This document shows, piece by piece, positions 4,456-12,136 of a stretch of 12,136 nt of DNA. Both the position numbers and the translations under genes were made by a program. This DNA comes from Acetobacteraceae bacterium (GTDB lineage: Bacteria > Pseudomonadota > Alphaproteobacteria > Acetobacterales > Acetobacteraceae). Location of the stretch: assembly GCA_025356735.1 (NCBI GenBank), contig JANXRT010000333.1:1-12136 (forward strand), in the 5' to 3' direction. Below the pieces are notes generated by a model. That model was not told the origin of the DNA and did no database searches. It was given only the letters and a program-made list of their open reading frames with translations. How positions within the stretch are numbered: the first letter of the stretch is position 1; the number at the start of each line of letters is the position of its first letter.

Positions 4456-7400
4456 CTAATCGGCCGTGGCGGCGGGCTGCTCGACGAACGCGGCATTCAG
4501 CGCGATTCTGGTGCTTTCGAACTCCCGCTCGATCCCAGCCGCGGCCGCTCGCGCGGCCTCGGCACCGCCGGTGCGCGTGGCGCGGATCACGGCGCGAAGC
4601 CGGCAGTCCAGCGCGCCCATCGCGTAGCTCGCGGCCATTCCCGACATGGCATGGGCCTCCGCCTCGATTTCGCCGGGCGTTCCTGAGATCAGCAGCCCCT
4701 GCAAGGCCGGCAGCCTTGCGGTGAGCTCCTCCAGGCAGTCATCCACCAGCCTGCGCAACAGCTCCGGCGCGAGATTGGCTCGCAGCTCGGCCATCCGCGT
4801 CGGCACCAGCGAGGTTGGTTGCGCCTCGTCCACGGGACTGACGACGTTGGAGGAGGCCCGATCCGGGTCCTTGACGGCGATGTCGATGGTACCCTTTTCG
4901 GGCGGCGCCCCGGTGGGTAACTTATTAAGGCCGCGGTTGGGATTGGCCGGCCAGGCGAACCGCGAGACGGCGGCCAGGAGGTTCAGCACCTCGACCGGCT
5001 TGCTCAGCACGTCGTTCATGCCGGCGGCGCGGCAGCGCGCCCGCTCCTCCGGCCCGGCATTGGCGGTCAGTGCGAGGATCGGCAGGTTCGCGAGCAGGCT
5101 GCCCGCGATCCGGCCCTGGGCGCGCAGTTGCCGCGTCGCCTCGTAGCCATCCATTCCAGGCATGAAAATATCCATCAGCACGATGTCGTAGGGAATTCGC
5201 GCGATCGCATTGAGCGCTTCCTCGCCGCCGTTGGCGACATCCACCAGATGGCCGCGCCGGCGCAGCAAGGTGGCGGTCAGAAGCTGGTTGGCAGGAATAT
5301 CCTCGACCAGCAGAATGCGCGTCCGCGGCAGCAGCTTCTGCGTCTTGAGCTGGCCGCGATTTTCCGTCAGGCGCGGATTGTCCCTGAGCGGCAGCGAGAG
5401 CCAGAATTCGTTGCCCTGCCAGGATTCAATGCCCTGATCCATGCCGCCGGACACCGCCAAAGGCAGGTAGCCGATCTCGCCGTCCAGCAGGCTGGCCAGC
5501 CTCTGGCAGATAGCGAGGCCAAGCCCGGTGCCCGGCTGCTTGTTGCGGATGCCATGCTCAAGGCGGGCGAATGGCTGGAACAGCCGCGCGCGATCGGCCG
5601 GATCGATCGTCACCCCCGGATCGCGCACCGCGATGCGCAACCGCCTGTTGCCGGCTCCGGGCAGGCCGGGGGCGGCGGTGGCCGTCTCGATCGTCGTCGC
5701 GACTTCAAGCAAGACCTCGCCCGGAGCCGAGAACTTGGTCGCGTTGCTGACAAGGTTGATCAGGACTTGGCGCAGGCGACTGGGGTCCGTGGTCAGGGTT
5801 CGTGGCACGCCGGCACCGATCTGCAGCCGCAATTCGATGCCGCGCTCCTGTGCCTCGGTGCGGAACATGTCGAGCACGCCTTCGAGCAGCGGGCGCAGCG
5901 GGAACTCGCTCCGGTCCATCGAAAGCTGCCCGGCCTCCATGCGCGACATTTCCAGGATGTCGTTGACCAGGCCAAGCAGCGCGTCGCCGGCGCGGCGCGC
6001 CATGTCGACCAGGCCGCGTTGCAGGGCGGCCAGGGGGCTTTCGGCAAGCAGGGCGACACCGTTCAGCAGCGTCGTCAGCGGCGTGCGTATCTCGTGGCTG
6101 ACCATGGCGACGAAGCGCGACTTGTCTTCCATCGCGGTTTCCGCCAGCGCCCGGGCCTCGCGCAGCGCGTCCTCGGCCTGCTTTCGCTTGGTGATGTCGG
6201 TGTAGAGGGTGACGAACCCGCCGGTCGGCAGGAAGCTGCGGCGCAGTTCCAGGATGCGGCCATCCGGGCGCGCCCGTTCCCGGGTTCCGGCCAGGTTGCC
6301 GACCCGCAGGGCCTCGATGCGCCAGGCCACTTCGGCTTCGACGTCCACCGGGCCGAACTCGCCGGCGCGGGCCTGGGCGCGGAGGATGTCGGCCATCGGC
6401 AGGCCGACGCGCAGGATGTCGGCAGGAACCCCGGTGTATTCGGCGAAATGCGGATTCCACTGCACCAGCCGGAAATCCGGCCCGATCAGCGCGACGCCGT
6501 CGGACATGCCGAGCAGCGTCGCCTGCAACTGGGCGGCCCGGGCGTCGGCCAGGGCGCGCGCCGCGACAAGATCGATGTTGGCCGCCTCCAGCACGGCCCG
6601 GTCGTGGTTCAGCTGGCTTTCGCGCGACCGGGCGGCACGCCGCGCCACCAGCAGCGCCACCGTCATCGTGATCAGCACCACGGTTATGACGCTGGCGAAG
6701 ATCAGCGCACCCCGTTCCCAGGCCTGCGACGCCCGCAGCGCTTCCTGCAGGTCGATGCCGACGACGACGCTGAGATCGCGGCCGACGACACGGCGGAAGG
6801 CGTTGATCCTGATGATTTCGTCAGGCGCCGAGGGACCGATCCAGATGCCGCTGGGCTGGGCTGCCATGGCGCGGAACATCGGTGTGCCCACGATGTTGCC
6901 GCCGGGCTCGGCCACGACCGGTCCGACCAGCGCGTGCAGCTGACCGGACCCGGTTCCGATCAAGGCGATGAGGCCGGTCGCGCCAAGATCGGCGGCGCGG
7001 AAGAACTTCGTCAGAACCGAAGTGTCGTAGCTCATGGCGATGACCCCGGCGAACCGGCCGTCGGCATGATCGAGCCGGCGCACCAGGTTCATCTGCCAGG
7101 CGGCCGTCACCATGCCCCGCGTCGCCGGGCCGATGAACATGCGGCCGTCGTCTGTCGGCAGGTCGCGCCGGTTGCGGAAGTATTCGCGGCCGGCAATGGT
7201 CTGGCCGAGGAGTTCCGGGCGCGTGCTGGCGACGACGAGGCCGTTCGCATCGGTGATGATGACGTGTAGGGCGATGTCGGCCAGAACCATGGTGCGGGTG
7301 CGCCAGGCGTTGAGGTCGAACTCGGTGGGGTTGCGTTCCCATTCGCGTTCGAGGATGCCGATCGTCTGATCGATGGTCAGGAACTGCCGGCGCAGCTCCT

Positions 7401-7563
7401 GCTCGAACACCAGCGCCTGGTTGGCGACATCGGCGCTGGCATGGGCGGTCGCCTGGGCGCGCTCGGCGCGAACGGCATCCAGCGTGCCGATCCAGGTGAC
7501 CGCGATCAGCAGCAGCCCGGCGATGACGATGGCCGCTTGCCCAAGGCGAATTTGCCGGATCAT
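4456..7563 (-). CDS. Membrane hybrid sensor histidine kinase (Cache-PAS-HisKA-HATPase-REC-HPt)
   Basis: A 1035-residue inner-membrane phosphorelay protein. Numbered from the ATG at 7563: TM1 about 10-26; periplasmic double-Cache-like sensor about 35-275 (TRPELLGQTIAGREYFRNR near its middle); TM2 285-307; PAS about 346-465; HisKA with phospho-His490 in MVSHEIRTP; HATPase about 590-727 with N-box NLVSNATKF (603-611) and G2 box GTGLGL; receiver about 748-865 with Asp755, phospho-Asp798, Thr833 and Lys855; C-terminal HPt with His971 in AHAMSGMA. The G1 box reads DPGVT instead of DxGxG, which may lower ATP binding. No partner regulator or output gene is adjacent, so ligand and target are unknown. 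The start at 7563 has AGGA nine bases upstream and puts TM1 at the N-terminus; an in-frame ATG at 7638 would add 25 residues without a ribosome site. No convincing promoter is visible in the 248-base gap to icd. Confidence 0.9.
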   Translation of the reverse strand: MIRQIRLGQAAIVIAGLLLIAVTWIGTLDAVRAERAQATAHASADVANQALVFEQELRRQFLTIDQTIGILEREWERNPTEFDLNAWRTRTMVLADIALHVIITDANGLVVASTRPELLGQTIAGREYFRNRRDLPTDDGRMFIGPATRGMVTAAWQMNLVRRLDHADGRFAGVIAMSYDTSVLTKFFRAADLGATGLIALIGTGSGQLHALVGPVVAEPGGNIVGTPMFRAMAAQPSGIWIGPSAPDEIIRINAFRRVVGRDLSVVVGIDLQEALRASQAWERGALIFASVITVVLITMTVALLVARRAARSRESQLNHDRAVLEAANIDLVAARALADARAAQLQATLLGMSDGVALIGPDFRLVQWNPHFAEYTGVPADILRVGLPMADILRAQARAGEFGPVDVEAEVAWRIEALRVGNLAGTRERARPDGRILELRRSFLPTGGFVTLYTDITKRKQAEDALREARALAETAMEDKSRFVAMVSHEIRTPLTTLLNGVALLAESPLAALQRGLVDMARRAGDALLGLVNDILEMSRMEAGQLSMDRSEFPLRPLLEGVLDMFRTEAQERGIELRLQIGAGVPRTLTTDPSRLRQVLINLVSNATKFSAPGEVLLEVATTIETATAAPGLPGAGNRRLRIAVRDPGVTIDPADRARLFQPFARLEHGIRNKQPGTGLGLAICQRLASLLDGEIGYLPLAVSGGMDQGIESWQGNEFWLSLPLRDNPRLTENRGQLKTQKLLPRTRILLVEDIPANQLLTATLLRRRGHLVDVANGGEEALNAIARIPYDIVLMDIFMPGMDGYEATRQLRAQGRIAGSLLANLPILALTANAGPEERARCRAAGMNDVLSKPVEVLNLLAAVSRFAWPANPNRGLNKLPTGAPPEKGTIDIAVKDPDRASSNVVSPVDEAQPTSLVPTRMAELRANLAPELLRRLVDDCLEELTARLPALQGLLISGTPGEIEAEAHAMSGMAASYAMGALDCRLRAVIRATRTGGAEAARAAAAGIEREFESTRIALNAAFVEQPAATAD

Positions 7564-7811
7564 CGACCGGAATCCTGGCGCGAAAGGAGCCATGCTCTGG
7601 ATTGAACCCGGCGGCGTCGGCATCCAGGAAAGCTCCATTGGGAGGGATCGCGCAAACTGCGGCCGAGCATATCGCCAAATTGATCGAAACGCACTCGCCT
7701 TTAAGCGATCTCGCCGGATACTTGCCGAGCCGCCACCCGGGTGCGATTGTCGGGCCGAAGACTGTGATGATGGCCCGATCGGCGTGGCCTGGTTGGACGC
7801 GAGAGGGCGGC

Positions 7812-9029
7812 ATGGCGAAGATCAAGGTAAAGACCCCGGTGGTCGAGCTGGACGGGGACGAGATGACCCGCATCATCTGGGGCTTCATCAAGGACAAGCT
7901 GATCCTGCCCTACCTCGACATCGACCTGCGCTACTACGACCTCGGCATCGAGTACCGCGACAAGACCAACGACCAGGTGACGGTCGATGCCGCCAACGCA
8001 ACCAAGGAGTTCGGCGTCGGCATCAAATGCGCGACGATCACGCCCGACGAGCAGCGGGTGGTGGAATTCGGCCTGCGGCGGATGTACCGCAGCCCGAACG
8101 GCACCATCCGCAACATCCTGGACGGCACGATCTTCCGCGAGCCGATCATCTGCCGCAACGTGCCGCGGCTGGTGCCGCACTGGACCCAGCCGATCGTCAT
8201 CGGCCGCCATGCCTATGGCGACATCTACCGCGCCACCGAGATGAGGATCCCCGGACCGGGCCGGGTTCGCCTTGTTTATGAACCAGCCGACGAGAGCGAG
8301 CGCGCGCAAATCCTGTCGGTGCACGACTTCAAGGGTCCCGGCGTGGCCATGGGCATGCACAACACCCAGCTGTCGATCGACGGCTTTGCCCGCGCGACTT
8401 TCAACTATGGCATTTCGCGGAAATACCCGGTCTATCTTTCGACCAAGAACACCATCCTCAAATCCTACGACGGCTTCTTCAAGGACCGCTTCCAGGAGAT
8501 TTTCGACGCCGAATTCAAGGCCGAATACGACGCGCTCGGCCTGACCTACGAGCACCGGCTGATCGACGACATGGTCGCCTGCGCGCTGAAATGGGCGGGC
8601 GGCTACCTGTGGGCGTGCAAGAACTACGATGGCGACGTGGAAAGCGACATCGTGGCGCAGGGCTTCGGCTCGCTCGGCCTGATGACCTCGGTATTGCTCA
8701 GCCCGGATGGCAACACGGTCGAGAGCGAGGCGGCGCACGGCACCGTGACGCGTCACTACCGCGAGCATCAGAAGGGCCGCGAGACCTCGACCAACCCGAT
8801 CGCCTCGATCTTCGCCTGGACCCGGGGCCTGCAGTATCGCGGCCGGTTCGACGCGACGCCGGACGTGACGGCTTTCGCCGAGACGCTGGAGCGGGTCTGC
8901 ATCGAGACGGTCGAGAGCGGCCACATGACCAAGGACCTCGCCTCGTTGATCGGGCGCGAGCAGCCGTGGATGAACACGCAGAATTTTCTGGTCAAGATCG
9001 ACGATAACCTGAAGATCGCGATGGCCTGA
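7812..9029 (+). CDS. icd: NADP-dependent isocitrate dehydrogenase (homodimeric type)
   Basis: Converts isocitrate to 2-oxoglutarate, CO2 and NADPH in the TCA cycle. The 405-residue product is the eukaryote-like homodimeric type common in alphaproteobacteria, not the E. coli type. Motifs fall at the numbering known for human IDH1: substrate loop NGTIRNILDGTIFREPI (96-112), GRHAYGD with Arg132, STKNTILKSYDG (210-221), metal ligands Asp252, Asp275 and Asp279, and the NADP-specifying TVTRHYR with Arg314/His315. The ATG at 7812 gives the expected MAKIKVKTPVVELDGDEMTR, with GAGAGG five bases upstream; the open frame extends left without homology. It is divergent from the kinase gene and 27 bases from the next gene, so co-transcription is possible. 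Confidence 0.96.
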   Translation: MAKIKVKTPVVELDGDEMTRIIWGFIKDKLILPYLDIDLRYYDLGIEYRDKTNDQVTVDAANATKEFGVGIKCATITPDEQRVVEFGLRRMYRSPNGTIRNILDGTIFREPIICRNVPRLVPHWTQPIVIGRHAYGDIYRATEMRIPGPGRVRLVYEPADESERAQILSVHDFKGPGVAMGMHNTQLSIDGFARATFNYGISRKYPVYLSTKNTILKSYDGFFKDRFQEIFDAEFKAEYDALGLTYEHRLIDDMVACALKWAGGYLWACKNYDGDVESDIVAQGFGSLGLMTSVLLSPDGNTVESEAAHGTVTRHYREHQKGRETSTNPIASIFAWTRGLQYRGRFDATPDVTAFAETLERVCIETVESGHMTKDLASLIGREQPWMNTQNFLVKIDDNLKIAMA

Positions 9030-9056
9030 TTTCAGGTTGATTGCAGGGGGATGTTG

Positions 9057-9920
9057 ATGAACGATCATAGCGAAGCCATGGGCCAGCATCGGTTCCCGCT
9101 GGGGCGTCGGGCCATGGTGAGGTCGGGCGTCGTCACCGGTCTTGCCCTCGCCGCAGCCGGGGCGGAGGCGCAGGCGATCCACACCGACAGCAGCGGGGTC
9201 GTGGCGGGCGACATTCAGGTGGCGACCGAGGCCGGCAACATCCCGGCCTACTTCGCACGCCCGGACAAGGATGGCAGCTTCCCGGTGATCCTGGTGATCG
9301 AGGCCATCTCCGGCATCGACGAGTATCTCCGGGATGTCTGCCGGCGGTTTGCCAAGGCCGGGTATCTCGCGGTCGTGCCGGAAATCTATGCGCGCCAGGG
9401 CGACCTGAGCAAGATGACCGACATTCCCCAGATTTTCAGCCAGGTCGTCTCCAAGGCGCCGGACGCACAGGTGATGAGCGACCTCGATGCGACCGCCGCG
9501 TGGGCCGCCGACAACCATGGCAACCTCGCCAAGCTGGCGGTCACGGGGTTCTGCCGCGGCGGACGCGGCGTATGGCTGTATGCCGGGCATAATCCGCGGC
9601 TGAAGGCGGCTGTCGCGTGGTATGGTTCGCTTGGCGGCGGCGCCACCGAAATCCAGCCGAAAACGGCTTTGGACCTGGCCGACCAGATTCGCTGCCCACT
9701 GTTAGGCCTCTACGGCGGCAAGGATGCGAGCATTCCTGTCGATCAGGTACGTACCGCTGAAGCGCGCGCCAAGGCCGCTGGCAAGACCGTGGAGATCGTC
9801 ATCTACCCCGAGGCCGGGCACGCGTTCCATGCCGATTTTCGGCCAAGCTACAACCGCGAGGCGGCCGAGGACGGATGGCGGCGCATGCTCGCCTGGTTCG
9901 AGAAATACGGCGTCGCTTGA
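9057..9920 (+). CDS. Exported dienelactone hydrolase family protein
   Basis: An alpha/beta-hydrolase of the dienelactone hydrolase family, 287 residues. The N-terminus GRRAMVRSGVVTGLALAAAGAEAQA has a twin-arginine-like motif and a hydrophobic stretch ending in AEAQA, suggesting Tat (or Sec) export to the periplasm. The catalytic triad is Cys166 in GFCRGGRG, Asp223 in YGGKDASIP and His255 in EAGHAFH; Glu82 in VIEAISGID matches the Glu that primes the Cys in this family. Substrate unknown: family members open dienelactones but many act on other esters. The ATG at 9057 lies six bases after AGGGGG (9045-9050); an in-frame ATG at 9051 abuts that site and is less likely. Close behind icd, perhaps co-transcribed. 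Confidence 0.88.
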   Translation: MNDHSEAMGQHRFPLGRRAMVRSGVVTGLALAAAGAEAQAIHTDSSGVVAGDIQVATEAGNIPAYFARPDKDGSFPVILVIEAISGIDEYLRDVCRRFAKAGYLAVVPEIYARQGDLSKMTDIPQIFSQVVSKAPDAQVMSDLDATAAWAADNHGNLAKLAVTGFCRGGRGVWLYAGHNPRLKAAVAWYGSLGGGATEIQPKTALDLADQIRCPLLGLYGGKDASIPVDQVRTAEARAKAAGKTVEIVIYPEAGHAFHADFRPSYNREAAEDGWRRMLAWFEKYGVA

Positions 9921-10009
9921 TTGCCCATGGCGGCTCGAAGCGGTTCTTTTCCGACGCGCTGAAACATCCGCTGCCCTGACACGTTGCGATGGTCAACGTG
10001 GAGGGCGAC

Positions 10010-10771
10010 ATGCAGCAGCGCTGGCCGGACCGGCTTTGGATCGTGCGTCATGGCGAAAGCGCCGGCAATGTCGCGCGCGACGCGGCGCAGGCCGCCCGGC
10101 TGGCGCGCATCGACATCCCGATTCGCGACGTGGATGTGCCGCTCAGCGAGCTGGGCCAGCAACAGGCGAGTTCGCTCGGACGATGGTTCGCCGCCATGGA
10201 GCCGGATCAGCGGCCGGACACCCTGCTGGTCTCGCCCTATTTGCGGGCGCGCCAGACCGCGATGCATATCCGCGATGCCGGCGGGATGCATCCGGAAGCC
10301 GTCTCGGAGACGGATGAAAGATTGCGCGAGAAGGAGCTTGGGCTGCTTGATCGGCTGACCCGCTACGGTATCGAGCAGAACTTTCCCGAGCAGGCCGAGC
10401 TTCGCGCCCGGGTCGGCAAGTTCTATTACCGGCCGCCCTGCGGCGAAAGCTGGTGCGATGTCGTGCTGCGGCTGCGCAGCGCGCTCGACACGGTCAGCCT
10501 GCATCATGGCGAAAGACGGGTTCTGATCGTCAGCCACCAGGTCGTCGTGCTTTGCCTGCGATACCTGCTCGAGACCCTGGACGAAGCGGAAATCCTGGCG
10601 ATCGACGGACAGGGCGATGTCGCCAATGCCGGGGTCACGGAATACGCGTTCGACGCGTCGGCCGGCGCCAAGGGAGGCATGGCGCTGCGGCGCTACAACT
10701 TCACCGCGTCGATGGAGCGCGAGGGCACGCCGGTGACGGCGGAACCCGATGCCGGCGCGGTGGCGCGGTGA
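10010..10771 (+). CDS. Histidine phosphatase superfamily protein
   Basis: A 253-residue cytoplasmic phosphatase or mutase-like protein of the phosphoglycerate mutase (RHG) superfamily. The signature WIVRHGESAGN carries the phospho-accepting His14. SPYLRARQTA gives the second phosphate-binding Arg, RLREKELG (105-112) the probable acid, and LIVSHQVVV the second His (176). The tail (ANAGVTEYAF onward) is variable. Substrate is unknown; sugar phosphates, nucleotides or other phosphomonoesters are all possible. The ATG at 10010 has GGAGGG four bases upstream; an in-frame ATG at 9989 lacks a site. The stop overlaps the nnrD start by four bases, pointing to coupled translation and perhaps a link to nucleotide-cofactor repair. 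Confidence 0.9.
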   Translation: MQQRWPDRLWIVRHGESAGNVARDAAQAARLARIDIPIRDVDVPLSELGQQQASSLGRWFAAMEPDQRPDTLLVSPYLRARQTAMHIRDAGGMHPEAVSETDERLREKELGLLDRLTRYGIEQNFPEQAELRARVGKFYYRPPCGESWCDVVLRLRSALDTVSLHHGERRVLIVSHQVVVLCLRYLLETLDEAEILAIDGQGDVANAGVTEYAFDASAGAKGGMALRRYNFTASMEREGTPVTAEPDAGAVAR

Positions 10772-11655
10772 CGCCGATCGACGCGGCGCTGCTGCGCGAG
10801 CTGCCACTGCCGAACCACGAGAGCAGCGACAGCAAGGAGGGGCGCGGCACCGTGCTGGTGATCGGCGGCAGCGTCGAGGTGCCGGGCGGCGCCACGCTGG
10901 CCGCCACCGCGGCCTTGCGGGCCGGTGCCGGGCGCCTGCAGATCGCCACATGCCGCAGCCTGGCGGCGGTGATCGGCGTCACCCTGCCCGAGGCGCTGGT
11001 GATGGGGCTGCCGGAGACTTTCGCCGGCGGCATCGCTCCCTACGAGCTTAGTCGGCTGATGGCGCGCGCCAACCACGCGAACGCGGTGCTGATCGGGCCT
11101 GGCATGACGGACGCCGACGCGATCCGCGGCATGGTCTGCGGCGTCCTGTCGGAAGTCGATGGCCCTTGCTTCGTGCTCGATGCCGGGGCGCTCGCGGACC
11201 TGGTGTCGCACCCCCCTGCCCGCGAGGCGCTGGCGCGCCATGCCGGGCGGGTCGTGCTCACGCCACATGCCGGCGAGATGGCGCGGATGATCGGGATCTC
11301 ACGGGCGGAGGTCGAAGCCGATCCGTTGCAGGCCGGACGCCGGGCCGCCTCGCTGCTCCAATGCGTCGTTGTCATGAAGGGCGCGCATACGCATGTCGTG
11401 TCTCCGCAGGGCGAGGCGTGGCTGTTCGATGAAGGCACCGTGGGGTTGGCGACGTCGGGCAGCGGCGACACCCTGGCGGGCGTCATCGCCGGGTTGCTGG
11501 CGCGCGGCACGGCGCCGCTTCGCGCGGCGGTGTGGGGGGTTTTCCTGCACGGCCATGCCGGCAACCGGCTGATGCGCCATCACGGCGGCATCGGGTTTCT
11601 GGCCAGCGAGCTGCTGGCGGAGATACCGTCGGTGATGAGCGAGGCGATGCATTAG
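10768..11655 (+). CDS. nnrD: ADP/ATP-dependent (S)-NAD(P)H-hydrate dehydratase
   Basis: Restores NADH and NADPH from their hydrated S-epimers using ATP or ADP. The 295-residue product is the dehydratase domain alone: KEGRGTVLVIGGSVEVPGGA (23-42), LIGPGM (108-113), LDAGAL (137-142), TPHAGEMARM (165-174), MKGAHT (203-208) and GLATSGSGDTLAGVIAGLL (226-244), with catalytic Asp234 in GSGD. The NnrE epimerase half found fused in E. coli is absent, so a separate epimerase gene is expected elsewhere. The start is GTG in GTGA, overlapping the phosphatase stop; the frame is open further left but lacks homology. The ribosome site must lie in the end of the preceding gene. A hairpin follows the stop. Confidence 0.92.
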   Translation: MTPIDAALLRELPLPNHESSDSKEGRGTVLVIGGSVEVPGGATLAATAALRAGAGRLQIATCRSLAAVIGVTLPEALVMGLPETFAGGIAPYELSRLMARANHANAVLIGPGMTDADAIRGMVCGVLSEVDGPCFVLDAGALADLVSHPPAREALARHAGRVVLTPHAGEMARMIGISRAEVEADPLQAGRRAASLLQCVVVMKGAHTHVVSPQGEAWLFDEGTVGLATSGSGDTLAGVIAGLLARGTAPLRAAVWGVFLHGHAGNRLMRHHGGIGFLASELLAEIPSVMSEAMH

Positions 11656-11678
11656 CCGGAAAGCAGGAAGCAGGTGGG

Positions 11679-11702
11679 GTGGCCGGCAACTTCGCCGGCC
11701 AC
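11679..11702. terminator. Hairpin between convergent nnrD and SDR genes
   Basis: A perfect 9-bp stem gtggccggc (11679-11687) with gccggccac (11694-11702), loop aacttc, occupies the 56-base gap between two stop codons. No T-tract is present on either side. A bidirectional, possibly Rho-assisted terminator is the likely role. Confidence 0.55.
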
Positions 11703-11711
11703 GCCATCCGC

Positions 11712-12136
11712 TTACAGCATCGGCCGACCGCCGGTGACGGGTATCAGCGCGCCGGTCATGTAGCTCGCCTCATCGGACGCCAGCAGCACGTAGGCGCCTG
11801 CCAGCTCGGCAGGCTGTCCGGCGCGGCCCAAGGGCGTCTCCGCGCCGAAGCTCTGGACCGTCTTGTCGGGCATCGTCGAGGGGATCAACGGCGTCCAGAT
11901 CGGGCCGGGTGCCACGCAGTTCACCCGGATGCCCTTCTCCGCCACCATCTGCGCCAGCCCGGCGGTGAAGTTGGCGATCGCGCCCTTGGTGGTGGCGTAG
12001 GCGAGCAGATTGGGCAAGGGGTTCTTGGCGTTGATCGAGGTTGTGTTGACGATCGCCGAACCCGGCTTCATCCGCGGTATCGCCGCCTTGCACAGGTAGA
12101 ACTGCGAATGGATGTTGGTGCGGAACGTCAGGTCCC
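11712..12136 (-). CDS. Short-chain dehydrogenase/reductase, N-terminus beyond window
   Basis: A classical SDR oxidoreductase, cut at the right edge; 140 residues are visible, with the Rossmann GxxxGxG cofactor loop outside the window. Shown residues include FRTNIHSQFYLCKAAIPRMK (4-23), the catalytic Ser33 in NTTSIN, and Tyr46/Lys50 in AYATTKGAI. IRVNCVAPGPIWTPL (69-83) and the terminal SYMTGALIPVTGGRPML, with the usual GxxxxVxGG-like end, follow. The sequence PIWTPLIPSTMPDKTVQSFG resembles the YghA/YhxC-like stress-linked SDRs, but the substrate cannot be stated. Reading continues past the internal Met at 12071 to the window edge with SDR-like sequence, so the true start lies beyond 12136. 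It is convergent with nnrD. Confidence 0.93.
   Translation of the reverse strand, partial: DLTFRTNIHSQFYLCKAAIPRMKPGSAIVNTTSINAKNPLPNLLAYATTKGAIANFTAGLAQMVAEKGIRVNCVAPGPIWTPLIPSTMPDKTVQSFGAETPLGRAGQPAELAGAYVLLASDEASYMTGALIPVTGGRPML

Noticed and set aside
5128..7269. 713-codon open frame on the plus strand opposite the hybrid kinase
   Set aside because: Composition is Gln/Arg/Gly/Ala-rich without domains; it mirrors the codon bias of the real minus-strand kinase, which has clear motifs throughout.
7602..7811. 70-codon N-terminal extension of icd
   Set aside because: No homology to isocitrate dehydrogenases; the protein matches the family exactly from the ATG at 7812.
7701..9590. 629-codon minus-strand frame opposite icd and the hydrolase
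   Set aside because: A shadow of high-GC coding; both plus-strand genes are well supported.
10453..10767. Left extension of nnrD inside the phosphatase gene
   Set aside because: It is out-of-frame phosphatase coding sequence with no domain; the GTG overlap start gives the normal domain length.
1..12136. Novel defence, mobile or biosynthetic system
   Set aside because: All genes over about 250 bases belong to well-known core families; no transposase, integrase, toxin-antitoxin pair, CRISPR repeat or reverse transcriptase is seen.

Overview
The window is GC-rich chromosomal DNA of an alphaproteobacterium. TrcR (DUF1013), DUF1192, paired DUF465 genes, a ROSE-type leader in front of a small heat-shock gene and a homodimeric NADP-type isocitrate dehydrogenase all point to that class. 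An intergenic G/C-rich repeat with the core ggggtttggggcagagcccc resembles repeats I associate with Acetobacteraceae/Rhodospirillales, so that order is the best guess. The content is core or housekeeping. I see no phage, transposon, CRISPR array, tRNA, rRNA or recognisable defence system, and I do not claim a new multi-gene system.

Layout. At 1-264 there is no confident gene, but there is a G/C-rich inverted repeat and a good sigma70-like promoter for rpmE (ribosomal protein L31, cysteine-poor form). Next comes a small heat-shock protein gene with a sigma32-like promoter and a 5' leader that fits a ROSE RNA thermometer, closed by a strong hairpin. The region 1211-2689 holds four small regulatory or unknown genes: DUF1192 (minus) divergent from trcR (plus), then two divergent DUF465/YdcH-like genes. 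The minus-strand one, at 2212-2385 with 57 codons, is easy to miss. A second copy of the G/C-rich repeat precedes purE-purK, a translationally overlapping pair for CO2 incorporation in purine synthesis.

From 4456 to 7563 on the minus strand lies a large membrane hybrid histidine kinase: TM, Cache-like sensor, TM, PAS, HisKA, HATPase, receiver, HPt. Its ATP-binding G1 box is atypical. Divergent from it runs a same-strand series: icd, an exported dienelactone-hydrolase-family protein, a histidine phosphatase, and nnrD (NAD(P)H-hydrate dehydratase), the last two sharing 4 nt. A convergent short-chain dehydrogenase is cut by the right edge.

Together these genes cover translation, protein quality control, cell-cycle transcription, purine synthesis, NADPH generation and repair of damaged NAD(P)H, and environmental sensing. 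The most interesting signals are the RNA thermometer, the atypical kinase ATP lid, the repeat family, and dyads or hairpins between divergent small genes.
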